64,000 bases of DNA from Prevotellaceae bacterium (lineage in GTDB: Bacteria; Bacteroidota; Bacteroidia; Bacteroidales; Bacteroidaceae): the NCBI GenBank assembly GCA_028723525.1, contig JAQYET010000108.1, positions 1 to 64,000 on the forward strand, read 5' to 3'. The notes beneath the pieces are model-generated. The model was given only the letters and a program-made list of their open reading frames with translations. It was not told the DNA's origin and made no database searches. The position numbers were made by a program, and so were the translations under genes. This document shows positions 17,294-25,934 of this stretch, in pieces. Position 1 is the stretch's first letter. Each line of letters starts with the position of its first letter.

Positions 17294-18550
17294 TCAGAGA
17301 TTGAGTCTGATTGGCACGGAGAGGCACATCTCGGTGTAATCGGCACGTGTGCGGTGCGCCTTGACATTGAAGCCAAGGCGCACATTGCCAAGGCTCCGAA
17401 AGGTGTAGTAAAGACCTATGCGCTCATAGTAGGGCTGCTCCAACGCTTTTGACCTTAGCCCCACATGGCGATAGAGATACCAGCCAAAGCTCATTGCTAT
17501 GGAGAATTGTCGGTAGAAAACCTCGTGCTTCGCGGCAATACCAACAGACCAGCGGCTGTACTTATCTGCCTGTTTCCACGTCTTCTCCATTTCCTTCAGG
17601 TCATCGACATAACGCCCGTAAAACAGGTCAACGCCAACTCCGGATGCCCAACGGCGTGCGTAGCGGCACATCAGGTCTGCCTGAGCAGACCATGTGACAT
17701 ACTTGTTGAAGTCGTTCTTGCAATAGTCGGGAGAGTCGGGAGGGGTGTAGAACTGCGTTTGTTGGAACTCCTCGTTGAGAGCCTTCATTCCTACCGACGC
17801 AGAGAAATTAAAGTAAAAATAACGCTTGAAAGGCTCGGGGCGGAAGTGGTGGCGGTGCTTCAGCACCTCATCATAATAAGGATAATAAACCAGTCCGAGC
17901 ACAGGTCCCAATACGTTGGCACCCTTGTTGGGCATATTCATCGACCCGTTGCTGTGGTGATAGTAGTCAATGCCGGCACGTATGCCCCACTGCGGCATGA
18001 TGCGATAGGTGGTGTGAAGTCCTGCTCCGAAATAAATGAGCCACCGGGAGCCGATGAGCAGGTTGTCGATGGCATCGCGGTTGTTCCACTTCTTGTTGGA
18101 ATAGCCTACCCCCATGCTTATCATGTAATCTATCTCCCACTTGTCGGTGCGCAGCAAAGGGCGGTTGAATGAGGCATAGGCTGTGACGATATTGCCCATG
18201 CGCGACTTGTAATCCACCGGAACGTACTGTTCCCACTCCGGGTCTTCGGTGCGCTGCATGGTCACACGATGGTGGTCGCTGTATCGCAGTCCGAAAGAAA
18301 ACGACGGATAGCCGTAATCTGCTGCAAAGGCATCGCTGTCTTTCGGCAGTGCACCGTATGTCAAGGAAATGCCGAAAACGCTTGTGGCATCTCCATACAT
18401 AATCTTCTTTTGATACTCGTCTATCGACATAACTTTCCCCGTTCCGACCGTCAGTTCCGCCCCGAAGCGGCGGAGTGAGTCGCGCTCTGCAGCCGTGGCA
18501 AGCATCGGCACGAAGAAAAGTGCAATCAGTGTTCTGACGAAACGAGACAT
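17294..18550 (-). CDS. PagL-like acyloxyacyl hydrolase, outer membrane
   Basis: This 418-residue exported protein has a signal peptide MSRFVRTLIALFFVPMLATA. Barrel-like strands follow. The segment YYHHSNGSMNMPNKGANV (about residues 215-232) matches the His-Ser active-site region of lipid A 3-O-deacylases (HxSNG...N). Such enzymes remove a fatty acid from lipid A at the outer membrane. The Bacteroidetes members are longer than the proteobacterial PagL and their activity is less well established. The ATG at 18550 lies one base from the recQ stop, so it is translated with recQ. Confidence 0.75.
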   Translation of the reverse strand: MSRFVRTLIALFFVPMLATAAERDSLRRFGAELTVGTGKVMSIDEYQKKIMYGDATSVFGISLTYGALPKDSDAFAADYGYPSFSFGLRYSDHHRVTMQRTEDPEWEQYVPVDYKSRMGNIVTAYASFNRPLLRTDKWEIDYMISMGVGYSNKKWNNRDAIDNLLIGSRWLIYFGAGLHTTYRIMPQWGIRAGIDYYHHSNGSMNMPNKGANVLGPVLGLVYYPYYDEVLKHRHHFRPEPFKRYFYFNFSASVGMKALNEEFQQTQFYTPPDSPDYCKNDFNKYVTWSAQADLMCRYARRWASGVGVDLFYGRYVDDLKEMEKTWKQADKYSRWSVGIAAKHEVFYRQFSIAMSFGWYLYRHVGLRSKALEQPYYERIGLYYTFRSLGNVRLGFNVKAHRTRADYTEMCLSVPIRLNL

Positions 18551-18551
18551 T

Positions 18552-20732
18552 TCAATTCGCCTTTTCGGAAAGGAATTTCACACGAACCAGACGCACTTCA
18601 TCCTCTTCATATTCGTTGCCGAGTTCCTTCATTGCCACCTTCAGGTCGTCGGTCTCGCTCTCCATGAAGTAATCGTAGATGTCGTCGATATGGTCTTCGT
18701 CCATTACTTCTTCGAGGAAGTAGTCGATATTGAGTTTAGTTCCGCTATATACTATGGCATCCACTTCGTCGAGAAGTTCTTCGAAGTCAATTCCTTGAGA
18801 GTTGGCAATGTCGTCGAGCGGCACCTGTAGGTCGATACTCTGTATTATCTTAACCTTCAGCATCGACTTTTTAGCCACCGTGCGTATGCGCAAATCCTCC
18901 GGGCGTTCGATGTCGTTCTCCTCACAATGTTTCTTTATCAGTTCCACGAAAGGTTTCCCGAACTTCTTCGCCTTGCCTGCGCCCACGCCCTGTATGTTCT
19001 GCAACTCTTCGAGCGTTATCGGATATACGGTTGACATTTGCTCAAGCGACACATCCATGAAAATCACGTATGGCGGCAGTCCGGCACGCTTCGCGACATC
19101 GTAGCGCAGTTCTGCGAGCATCTTATACAGCGCGGGGTCGAGCGCACCACCGTGCCCCTCGCCTGCACTGTCGTCATCGACGAAGTTGAACTCGTTGTCC
19201 AACACAATTTGGAACGGTTCCGGCTTCTTGATGAATTTCTTCCCTTCGGCTGTTAACTTCAGCAGTCCGTAGTTCTCCACATCTTTCCTCAAATAACCTG
19301 CGATGAGTGCTTGTCGTATCACAGGGTTCCAGATCTTCGGGTCTTCATCTTCCCCGTCGCCGAAACATTCCAGTTCATGGTGCTTGTGCGACACTATGTC
19401 GTCGGTGGCACGACCTTTCACAAAGTCGATTATATAGTCCTGCATGAAGTTCTCCTTCACGGCAGCTACGGCTGTCAGTACGGTCAACAGGGCGTTACGA
19501 GCTTCTATTTTGGTCTTAGGATGCAGGCAGTTGTCGCAGTTGCCGCAGTTCTCCGGCTTATAGTCTTCACCGAAGTAGTGTAACAGAAGTTTTCTACGGC
19601 ACACCGACGACTCGGCGTATGCTGCCGTTTCCTGCAGCAGTTGTCGCCCGATTTCCTGCTCTGCCACCGGCTTGTTCTCCATGAACTTCTCCAGTTTCTT
19701 TAAGTCCTTGTTGCTGTAGAAGACCACACACAGACCCTCTCCGCCGTCTCTTCCGGCGCGCCCGGTCTCCTGATAGTACCCCTCAAGGCTCTTGGGGATG
19801 TCATAGTGTATCACGAAGCGCACATCGGGTTTGTCTATTCCCATGCCGAAAGCTATCGTTGCCACTATCACGTGGATGTCTTGCATAAGGAAATCGTCCT
19901 GCGTCTGCGAGCGCGTTGCGCTGTCGAGCCCGGCATGATAGGGCGCAGCCTTTATGTCGTTGGCGCAGAGTATCGCCGCCAGTTCTTCCACTTTCTTCCT
20001 CGACAGGCAGTATATTATACCGCTCTTGCCGGCATGTTGCTTCACGAATTTCACTATCTGCATGTTCGTTGCGTCCTCGCTCACCTTCGGGCGCACCTCA
20101 TAGTAGAGGTTCGGTCGGTTGAACGAGCTCTTGAACTCGGCAGCATCCATTATGCCGAGACTCTTCTTTATGTCTGTGCGAACCTTGTCGGTGGCAGTCG
20201 CTGTGAGTGCTATTATCGGCGCACGACCTATCTTGTTTATTATCGGACGGATGTTTCTGTACTCCGGACGGAAATCATGTCCCCACTCCGAGATACAGTG
20301 TGCCTCATCTATAGCATAGAAAGAAATCTCCACTCCGCGCAGAAACTCCACGTATTCATCCTTTGTCAACGACTCCGGGGCTACATAAAGGAGTTTTGTC
20401 TTGACGTTCCTGATGTCGTTCTTTATCTGGTCTATGGTGGATTTATTAAGCGAAGAGTTGATGTAATGAGCCGTTCCGTCTTCCTCGCAGAGTCCGTTTA
20501 TCACGTCAACCTGATTTTTCATCAGTGCTATCAGCGGTGATATTACGATTGCCGTGCCGCCCATTATGAGCGACGGCAACTGATAGCAGAGAGACTTTCC
20601 GCCACCTGTCGGCATCAGCACGAAAGTATCGTTGCCTGCGAGCAGGTTGCGTATGATAGCCTCTTGGTCTCCCTTGAAAGTATCGAAGCCGAAATATGTC
20701 TTCAGCGGTTCTGTCAGGTTCACTTCTTTCAT
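18552..20732 (-). CDS. recQ: ATP-dependent DNA helicase RecQ
   Basis: RecQ unwinds DNA 3' to 5' in recombination repair. The 726-residue protein has helicase motifs FDTFKGDQEAII (Q-like), TGGGKSLCYQLP (Walker A, about residue 42), IDEAHCISEWG (motif II) and QETGRAGRDG (motif VI). The RQC zinc site follows (CRRKLLLHYFGE, then CGNCDNC). An HRDC-like region lies near residues 530-610, and a further C-terminal winged-helix-like segment rich in acidic residues completes it. The layout is the long RecQ type common in Bacteroidetes. It is 30 bp downstream of clpX on the same strand. Confidence 0.95.
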   Translation of the reverse strand: MKEVNLTEPLKTYFGFDTFKGDQEAIIRNLLAGNDTFVLMPTGGGKSLCYQLPSLIMGGTAIVISPLIALMKNQVDVINGLCEEDGTAHYINSSLNKSTIDQIKNDIRNVKTKLLYVAPESLTKDEYVEFLRGVEISFYAIDEAHCISEWGHDFRPEYRNIRPIINKIGRAPIIALTATATDKVRTDIKKSLGIMDAAEFKSSFNRPNLYYEVRPKVSEDATNMQIVKFVKQHAGKSGIIYCLSRKKVEELAAILCANDIKAAPYHAGLDSATRSQTQDDFLMQDIHVIVATIAFGMGIDKPDVRFVIHYDIPKSLEGYYQETGRAGRDGGEGLCVVFYSNKDLKKLEKFMENKPVAEQEIGRQLLQETAAYAESSVCRRKLLLHYFGEDYKPENCGNCDNCLHPKTKIEARNALLTVLTAVAAVKENFMQDYIIDFVKGRATDDIVSHKHHELECFGDGEDEDPKIWNPVIRQALIAGYLRKDVENYGLLKLTAEGKKFIKKPEPFQIVLDNEFNFVDDDSAGEGHGGALDPALYKMLAELRYDVAKRAGLPPYVIFMDVSLEQMSTVYPITLEELQNIQGVGAGKAKKFGKPFVELIKKHCEENDIERPEDLRIRTVAKKSMLKVKIIQSIDLQVPLDDIANSQGIDFEELLDEVDAIVYSGTKLNIDYFLEEVMDEDHIDDIYDYFMESETDDLKVAMKELGNEYEEDEVRLVRVKFLSEKAN

Positions 20733-20762
20733 AGTATCGTTTGTTTAAGGCTCCGTTGCCAT

Positions 20763-21992
20763 TCAGCTTTCAAGTTTCTGCAGATGAGCCTTTTCCAACT
20801 GCTTCCTTGCATAGTCTATGGTGACTACGAAACTCTTCACATCCTGCGAAGGGACGTCGAACATGGCGTCCATCATCACACTTTCCACTATCGAGCGCAG
20901 CCCGCGGGCACCGAGTTTGTACTCCATTGCCTGCTCCACGAGGTAGTCGAGCGTTTCGTCAGGGAACTTCAGTTTCACTCCGTCCATCTTGAACAGTTTC
21001 TCATACTGCTTCACGATGGAGTTTTTCGGTTCCACGAGAATTTTTCGCAGGGCATCTCGGTCGAGCGGATTAAGATAAGTGAGCACCGGCAGGCGACCTA
21101 TCAGTTCGGGTATCAGTCCGAACGCTTTCAGGTCTTGCGGCAGGATGTATTTCATCATGTCGTCCTTGTCGATGTTCCTAACGTTCTGCACCGAGTTATA
21201 TCCCACCACGCGGGTGTTGAGCCTCTGTGCTATCTTTCGTTCTATGCCGTCGAATGCTCCGCCGCAGATAAAGAGGATGTTGCGCGTGTCAAGATGCACA
21301 TAATCTTGGTCGGGATGCTTCCTTCCGCCCTTTGGCGGCACGTTGACCACCGACCCTTCGAGAAGTTTCAGCATGCTCTGCTGCACTCCTTCGCCGCTTA
21401 CGTCGCGCGTTATCGAGGGGTTGTCGCTCTTGCGTGCCACCTTATCTATCTCGTCGATGAACACAATGCCACGCTCGGCAGCAGCTTGGTCGAAGTCGGC
21501 TACCTGAAGAAGCCGGCTGAGAATGCTCTCCACGTCCTCGCCCACATATCCTGCTTCGGTGAACACCGTGGCATCGACTATCGTGAACGGCACTTCGAGC
21601 ATTTTGGCGATAGTGCGCGCGAGGAGCGTCTTTCCGGTTCCGGTGCGCCCCACCATTATTATATTACTCTTCTCAATCTCCACCCCACTCTTGTCCGCAG
21701 GCTGCTGAAGTCGCTTATAGTGGTTGTACACTGCCACCGACAGAAAGCGTTTTGCCTCGTCCTGTCCGATGACATACTGGTCGAGATGTGCCTTTATCTC
21801 ATGCGGCTTCGGCACTTCCTTCAGCTTGAAAGTGTCTGTCTTAGGCTCTTTGGCAGCCTCCAACACTCCCGAACTGAGCAATATGTCGTGAGCCTGTTCC
21901 ACACAGTTCTCACATATAAATCCCGTCATTCCGGATATTAGCAGCCTTGCCTCGTTCTCGTCGCGACCACAGAAACTACATTTCTTCTTCAT
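20763..21992 (-). CDS. clpX: ClpX, ATP-binding unfoldase subunit of ClpXP
   Basis: ClpX recognises substrates, unfolds them and feeds them to ClpP. The 409-residue protein shows the N-terminal zinc finger ([11 protein letters not shown] then CENC, residues 5-33), [12 protein letters not shown] (Walker A, about residue 114), FIDEIDK (Walker B) and the GYVGED pore loop. The C-terminal [10 protein letters not shown] sensor-2 region is also present. The ATG overlaps the clpP stop by 4 bp (ATGA type), so clpP and clpX are coupled. Confidence 0.97.
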   Translation of the reverse strand: MKKKCSFCGRDENEARLLISGMTGFICENCVEQAHDILLSSGVLEAAKEPKTDTFKLKEVPKPHEIKAHLDQYVIGQDEAKRFLSVAVYNHYKRLQQPADKSGVEIEKSNIIMVGRTGTGKTLLARTIAKMLEVPFTIVDATVFTEAGYVGEDVESILSRLLQVADFDQAAAERGIVFIDEIDKVARKSDNPSITRDVSGEGVQQSMLKLLEGSVVNVPPKGGRKHPDQDYVHLDTRNILFICGGAFDGIERKIAQRLNTRVVGYNSVQNVRNIDKDDMMKYILPQDLKAFGLIPELIGRLPVLTYLNPLDRDALRKILVEPKNSIVKQYEKLFKMDGVKLKFPDETLDYLVEQAMEYKLGARGLRSIVESVMMDAMFDVPSQDVKSFVVTIDYARKQLEKAHLQKLES

Positions 21993-22654
21993 TTTTTCTT
22001 CGTCAGCACTTCGTCAATCATGCCGTAAGCCTTAGCCTCTTCCGCATTCATCCAGTAGTTACGGTCGCTGTCTGCATACACTTTTTCGTATGGTGTGTGC
22101 GAATGTTCGGAGATGATTGTATAGAGTTCTTTCTTGAATTTCAGTATTTCCTTGGCTTCTATCTCAATATCAGACGCCTGTCCCTGCACTCCTCCGAGCG
22201 GCTGGTGTATCATTACCCGGCTGTGTGTCAGTGCGGAGCGTTTCCCTTCCTGCCCGCTCACGAGCAGCACTGCCGCCATCGACGCTGCCATTCCGGTGCA
22301 TATCGTTGCCACATCGCTCGATATGAACTGCATCGTGTCGTATATTCCCAACCCTGCCGTTACGCTTCCGCCGGGCGAGTTTATATATATAGATATGTCT
22401 TTCCCGGGATCGGTGGAGTCGAGATAGAGCAGTTGCGCCTGCAGGGTGTTTGCAGTGTAGTCGTCAATCTGTGTCCCGAGGAATATTATGCGGTCCATCA
22501 TGAGGCGCGAGAACACGTCCATCTGGGTTACGTTCAACTGTCTCTCCTCAAGGATATATGGGTTAAGATACTGCGACTGCACTTTCATCACGTCGTCGAG
22601 AGCCAGTCCGTCCATTCCAAGATGCTGTGTAGCATATTTTCTAAAATCGTTCAT
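21989..22654 (-). CDS. clpP: ClpP protease subunit
   Basis: ClpP is the serine protease chamber of ClpXP. The 221-residue protein has the catalytic serine in CTGMAASMAAVLL (about residue 119), the histidine in HSRVMIHQPLGG, and the aspartate further on (YADSDRNYWMNAEEA region). It is the first gene of clpP-clpX-recQ-pagL-like. The promoter (-7 box at 22719-22726) sits inside the hairpin that separates it from tig. Confidence 0.97.
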   Translation of the reverse strand: MNDFRKYATQHLGMDGLALDDVMKVQSQYLNPYILEERQLNVTQMDVFSRLMMDRIIFLGTQIDDYTANTLQAQLLYLDSTDPGKDISIYINSPGGSVTAGLGIYDTMQFISSDVATICTGMAASMAAVLLVSGQEGKRSALTHSRVMIHQPLGGVQGQASDIEIEAKEILKFKKELYTIISEHSHTPYEKVYADSDRNYWMNAEEAKAYGMIDEVLTKKK

Positions 22655-22683
22655 ATTTTCCTGTTCTTTTATGTATGAAAAAA

Positions 22684-22747
22684 GAGGTTATCGACTTTTT
22701 TCACACGCTTTGTAACTACAAAGTTATGAAAAAAAGTCGATAACCTC
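22684..22747. terminator. Long hairpin between tig and clpP, overlapping the clpP promoter
   Basis: GAGGTTATCGACTTTTTTCA and TGAAAAAAAGTCGATAACCTC form a roughly 20-bp stem with internal T and A tracts, which fits termination of tig transcripts. The clpP -7 box (TAACTTTG on the reverse strand, 22726-22719) lies in the loop, so the terminator and the next promoter share the same DNA. Confidence 0.7.
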
Positions 22748-22817
22748 CCAATATTATCGGGAAAAAATCTGTAAAAAATGTTATTTCAGAATTTTTCTCT
22801 TATTTATCCCTTGCTTA

Positions 22818-24173
22818 TTATGCCTGAAAGAGTTTGTTGAAATCGTCGAGCGAAACTTCCTTCTCGTTGAGTTTCACAACCTTCTTCAGCGTCTCGGTGA
22901 GTTTGCGGTCGATGCTTCGGTCAACGAGGTTGTCAACATACTCCTTCTTCTTCAGCATGTCGGCTGCATAGTTCTCAAGATATTCGTCGGGCACATTGTT
23001 CATGCCATACTGCGCAAACTGTGCTCGTGCAGCCTCCTTAGCGGCTTCCTTGATGTCGGCATCGGCGATTTTAATCTCGTTTGCAGCCACGAGTTGCTCC
23101 TTGATGAGGTGCCATTTGAGTTCCTTTATGCTCATCTCGTAGTTCTTCTCCACGAAGTCTTCGCCCTTGTCCTTATTGTTGTTGAGCATGACGCGCTTGA
23201 GTGTGGCATCGGGGAAAGTCAGCTTGCCCACCTTGTCCTCGCAGTATTTGCGCAGGTCTTGTATGAAGCGGAAGTCGCTGTCTGTGGCAAACTGAGCCTT
23301 CAGGTCTTGTGCAACGCGCTCGCGGAAAGCCTTCTCGTCGGCTATCGCGCCCTCTCCGTAAACTTGGTCGAAGAGAGTCTGGTTCACATCAGCCTTCACA
23401 TAGCGTGATATTTCGGTAATCTGATAACTGAAGTCGGCAGTCACATTATCTGCCTCCTCACGCGAAATCTTCAACATTCCCTGAATTTCGGCAGTGCCTT
23501 CGGGATAAGCCTTCTTGGGATTGAACGTTATCACATCGCCCGGCTTCACGCCTTGGAACAGAGCCTTCTGCTCTTCCACCTTTATATATTCGGGCATCAT
23601 GATTGCCGCCTCAACAGTTATTCCGCCCTCCTTGGTGTTGCCATCGGCGTCGAGCTCGCGCATGTCGCCCTTCAGCATGTCGTTAGCCTGATACTCCTCC
23701 ACCTTGTCATAGTGACCCGAACGTGAAGCATAAGCGTCTATCTGGCGGTTTACCAGTTCGTCGTCAACGGCGATGTTGTAGAAATCTATGGTGTCTTTAT
23801 CCGTTATTTCAATCTTGAACTCCGGTGCAACTGCAATGTCGAAGACGAAAGTGTAGGGTGCCGGTTTCTCAAGATCCACCTGCGCCTGCTTTTCCGAAGG
23901 CATCGGCTCGCCCAGCATCTGCACGTTGTTCTCGCGCACATATTTGTAAATCTCCTCGCCCAGCAAGTTGTTTATCACATCCACTTTCACGGCGTCACCA
24001 TACTGGCGGCGTACCATGCCCATCGGCACTTGCCCCGGACGGAAGCCCGGAACGTTGGCACGCTTGCGGTAATCCCTAAGTTGCTTCTCCACCTTTTCGG
24101 TGTAGTCGGGCTCTTCCACTGTCAAGGTCATAAGCCCATTCACCTTGTCAGGACTCTCAAATGTAACTTTCAT
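22818..24173 (-). CDS. tig: Trigger factor
   Basis: Trigger factor is the ribosome-bound chaperone that meets nascent chains. The 451-residue protein begins with the ribosome-binding domain (residues 1-115, with the GFRPGQVPMGMVRRQYG segment near 45-61, the family's G-F-R-x-G-x-x-P signature). A central region is poorly similar to the FKBP domain (about 150-245). A long helical C-terminal domain follows. Placement just upstream of clpP-clpX is the conserved tig-clpP-clpX order. The diverged middle domain may lack prolyl isomerase activity, as is usual in this phylum. Confidence 0.93.
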   Translation of the reverse strand: MKVTFESPDKVNGLMTLTVEEPDYTEKVEKQLRDYRKRANVPGFRPGQVPMGMVRRQYGDAVKVDVINNLLGEEIYKYVRENNVQMLGEPMPSEKQAQVDLEKPAPYTFVFDIAVAPEFKIEITDKDTIDFYNIAVDDELVNRQIDAYASRSGHYDKVEEYQANDMLKGDMRELDADGNTKEGGITVEAAIMMPEYIKVEEQKALFQGVKPGDVITFNPKKAYPEGTAEIQGMLKISREEADNVTADFSYQITEISRYVKADVNQTLFDQVYGEGAIADEKAFRERVAQDLKAQFATDSDFRFIQDLRKYCEDKVGKLTFPDATLKRVMLNNNKDKGEDFVEKNYEMSIKELKWHLIKEQLVAANEIKIADADIKEAAKEAARAQFAQYGMNNVPDEYLENYAADMLKKKEYVDNLVDRSIDRKLTETLKKVVKLNEKEVSLDDFNKLFQA

Positions 24174-24221
24174 CTGTATTGTTTATATCTTTGATTATTA
24201 CTAATTTCACGAACTGAAGTG

Positions 24222-24229
24222 CAAAATTA
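24222..24229 (-). promoter_or_regulatory. Promoter -7 box for tig
   Basis: TAATTTTG on the reverse strand, 49 bp before the tig ATG, fits TAnnTTTG. The -33 element is not clear. Confidence 0.45.
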
Positions 24230-24276
24230 CGCATTATTTTTCTAATAATACATCTCAACATAAAAAAATTTGTTTT

Positions 24277-24396
24277 TTTAACCCAAATCGGTTCATTGGA
24301 AAACGTAATGACGATGTTCGGTTATCAGTAAGACAGACAGTTCCCATTATCGAATGAGTGGCGTGTTAAGTCAAGACGGGCTGACGAAATCAGCCG
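24277..24396. repeat. Diverged copy of the MITE-like repeat
   Basis: TTTAACCCAAATCGGTTCAT resembles the left end at 1833 with two changes and one extra base. Further in, ATGTTCG, ATTATCGAA and TCAAGA recur in the same order as in the first copy. The stretch GGCTGACGAAATCAGCCG matches GCTGACGAAAGCAGCCG (1958-1974) at 16 of 17 positions. A matching right end is not visible, so this copy is decayed. Confidence 0.45.
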
Positions 24397-24460
24397 AAAA
24401 AGACATCCCCGTTTGCACCTCAATACACGCCAAACCTCCGCCCGGCCAGATATATCTCTC

Positions 24461-24547
24461 AAAGTAAAATCGCCGACTTTAGCAACCAAATTCGCCGAAA
24501 TTGCCGACCAAAATCGGCGATTTTACTTTGCAATTCCGGCGATTTTA
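24461..24547. repeat. Intergenic palindromic repeat, copy B
   Basis: It has the same unit set as 14481-14565: AAAGTAAAATCGCCGA, ATTCGCCGAAATTGCCGA, then AAAATCGGCGATTTTACTTT. It can form long hairpins and lies in the gene-free stretch between tig and the antiterminator. Nothing else was recognised between 24174 and 24714. Confidence 0.6.
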
Positions 24548-24714
24548 CTCCACGAAAGAGTTCCTTTCCCAAATCAATATATAATCAACGAGAGAGCGAA
24601 ACACCACCTGTCGCCAACCGCGAGAATTGGCATGGGCATAAATTTCACGAAAACAAACACGTATTAACGCAGCAAACAAATATTTAATATTTGGCAAAAT
24701 TCTTTTATCTTTTT

Positions 24715-24745
24715 TTTGTTTGTTTAAAAAAAATACGTATCTTTG
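24715..24745 (+). promoter_or_regulatory. Promoter of the antiterminator/srf-like operon
   Basis: TTTG at 24715-24718 is followed after 19 bp by TATCTTTG at 24738-24745, a full Bacteroidetes promoter. Transcription would start near 24752. That leaves a leader of roughly 440 nt before the chosen antiterminator start, unusually long. I see no other promoter of this quality ahead of the large gene run. Confidence 0.7.
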
Positions 24746-24972
24746 CGGATATTTTCATTACCTATTAGGCACGCGAGGAGAAATCATTACTGCAACGCCC
24801 TACAAGTCCACGCCGAGCCAAAGCGGTTGTTTGAGCGACAATTCGTCGAGGAGGGTTTGGGTGGGTGATGAGGATTACATAAAAAGGCGTTTACATACGC
24901 TCTGTTTAAGACTCTCTGTAATCTAGCAAATTCAAAATTGTTGTCTTGAACTTAGCAACGGTAGATGTCCTC

Positions 24973-24999
24973 GGGATGTGTTTATACGCATCCCCTTTT
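24973..24999 (+). promoter_or_regulatory. Terminator-like hairpin in the operon leader
   Basis: GGGATGTG, loop TTTATA, CGCATCCC, then CTTTT. The 8-bp stem has one G-T pair and a short T-run. It lies about 220 nt into the leader, ahead of the antiterminator gene. It could be an attenuator overcome by the antiterminator or the RNA element that loads it. The T-run is weak, so partial termination or pausing is more likely than full stop. Confidence 0.5.
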
Positions 25000-25193
25000 A
25001 CCCGTTAAGGCGGTGTCCGCAAGGATGCAGCCGATGCGGATTGGGGATGACATTCATATCGGCGTGGGCTCTGACGTTGTCTGTTCAACAACAATGGGCA
25101 ATGCTAGAGCCTCAGAGAGTGGAATGGACAACAGAACGACTCCACGCTTTTTTGTGTCCGCGGCTCGGTAATTTCCGGCGCACAAGAAACGAT

Positions 25194-25865
25194 ATGCACA
25201 CATTGCCTAATGTGGACAGACGAGGAGACGGAAGCAACTCTCCGAGCATTGGCTTTGCCGCCGATGCCATCCCCGGGACTAAATGTCCGACAACAGGGGT
25301 GTCCTTGAGTAGTGCGTGTGACGAAGGGAAACAATGGTATGTGCTGCGCGCAACGTATTCCCGGGAGAAGCATGCCTACAATCACATAACAAGCGACGGC
25401 ACAGTGGCATATCTGCCAATGCAAGTGACCATGAGAACGGAGGGCAACGGGCGCAAAAGACACACCCGCACTCCCCTAATCCCCAACATACTGTTCGTAT
25501 ATTCCGACAAGGAACAGATTGAAAAATACGTAACACACACACCCGAACTCTCTTTCCTCAGATTTTATTACGACCACACCGTTACCGACCGTAACGGCAA
25601 GAACCCTCCGTTGACAATCGACCACGACTCGATGATGAACTTCATTCGTGCCACGAGCACCGAAAACGAGAACGTGATGGTTGTGGAAGAGTCGAGGTGC
25701 AGATACAAGAGCGGCGACACGGTAATCGTGACCGCCGGGCTGTTCAAAGGCGTGGAAGGTCGCGTGGCACGTGTGGCAGGACAGCAGCGCGTAATCATCG
25801 CAGTAAAAAAACTGTGCGCCATTGCCACGGCATACGTCCCAACCGCGTTCTTGAGGAAGAAATGA
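25194..25865 (+). CDS. UpxY-family (NusG-like) transcription antiterminator
   Basis: This is a specialised NusG paralogue. The NGN domain starts near residue 45 (QWYVLRATYSREKHAYNHI, then TPLIPNILFVYSD). A C-terminal KOW domain starts near residue 174 (GDTVIVTAGLFKGVEGRVARV). UpxY proteins let RNA polymerase read through leader terminators of Bacteroides capsule operons, each acting on its own operon. I choose the ATG at 25194 (223 residues). The frame is open up to 24978, but that part overlaps the leader hairpin and looks non-coding. The N-terminal 45 residues are an unrecognised extension. The next genes are not capsule genes but the srf-like operon, 69 bp on. Confidence 0.85.
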   Translation: MHTLPNVDRRGDGSNSPSIGFAADAIPGTKCPTTGVSLSSACDEGKQWYVLRATYSREKHAYNHITSDGTVAYLPMQVTMRTEGNGRKRHTRTPLIPNILFVYSDKEQIEKYVTHTPELSFLRFYYDHTVTDRNGKNPPLTIDHDSMMNFIRATSTENENVMVVEESRCRYKSGDTVIVTAGLFKGVEGRVARVAGQQRVIIAVKKLCAIATAYVPTAFLRKK

Positions 25866-25934
25866 GCAGATACAGGACAAGTCTTATAGGCATAAGAACA
25901 TAACTAATGAATTAACATAAAATCATATACAACT

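Noticed and set aside
20664..21941. 425-codon open frame opposite clpX
   Set aside because: It lies fully antisense to the well-supported clpX. It has no family, signal or ribosome site, and arises from the C/G-rich third positions of clpX.
24277..24396. Structured RNA or riboswitch upstream of the antiterminator
   Set aside because: The conserved strings are explained better as a decayed copy of the repeat at 1833-2014, and the promoter of the operon lies further downstream.
24978..25193. Longer N-terminus for the antiterminator
   Set aside because: The added 72 residues are Cys/Trp/Arg-rich and overlap the leader hairpin. UpxY proteins are usually near 170-200 residues, so the ATG at 25194 is preferred.
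24715..25934. Capsule polysaccharide locus suggested by the UpxY gene
   Set aside because: No glycosyltransferase, flippase or UpxZ gene follows; the downstream genes are the srf-like run.
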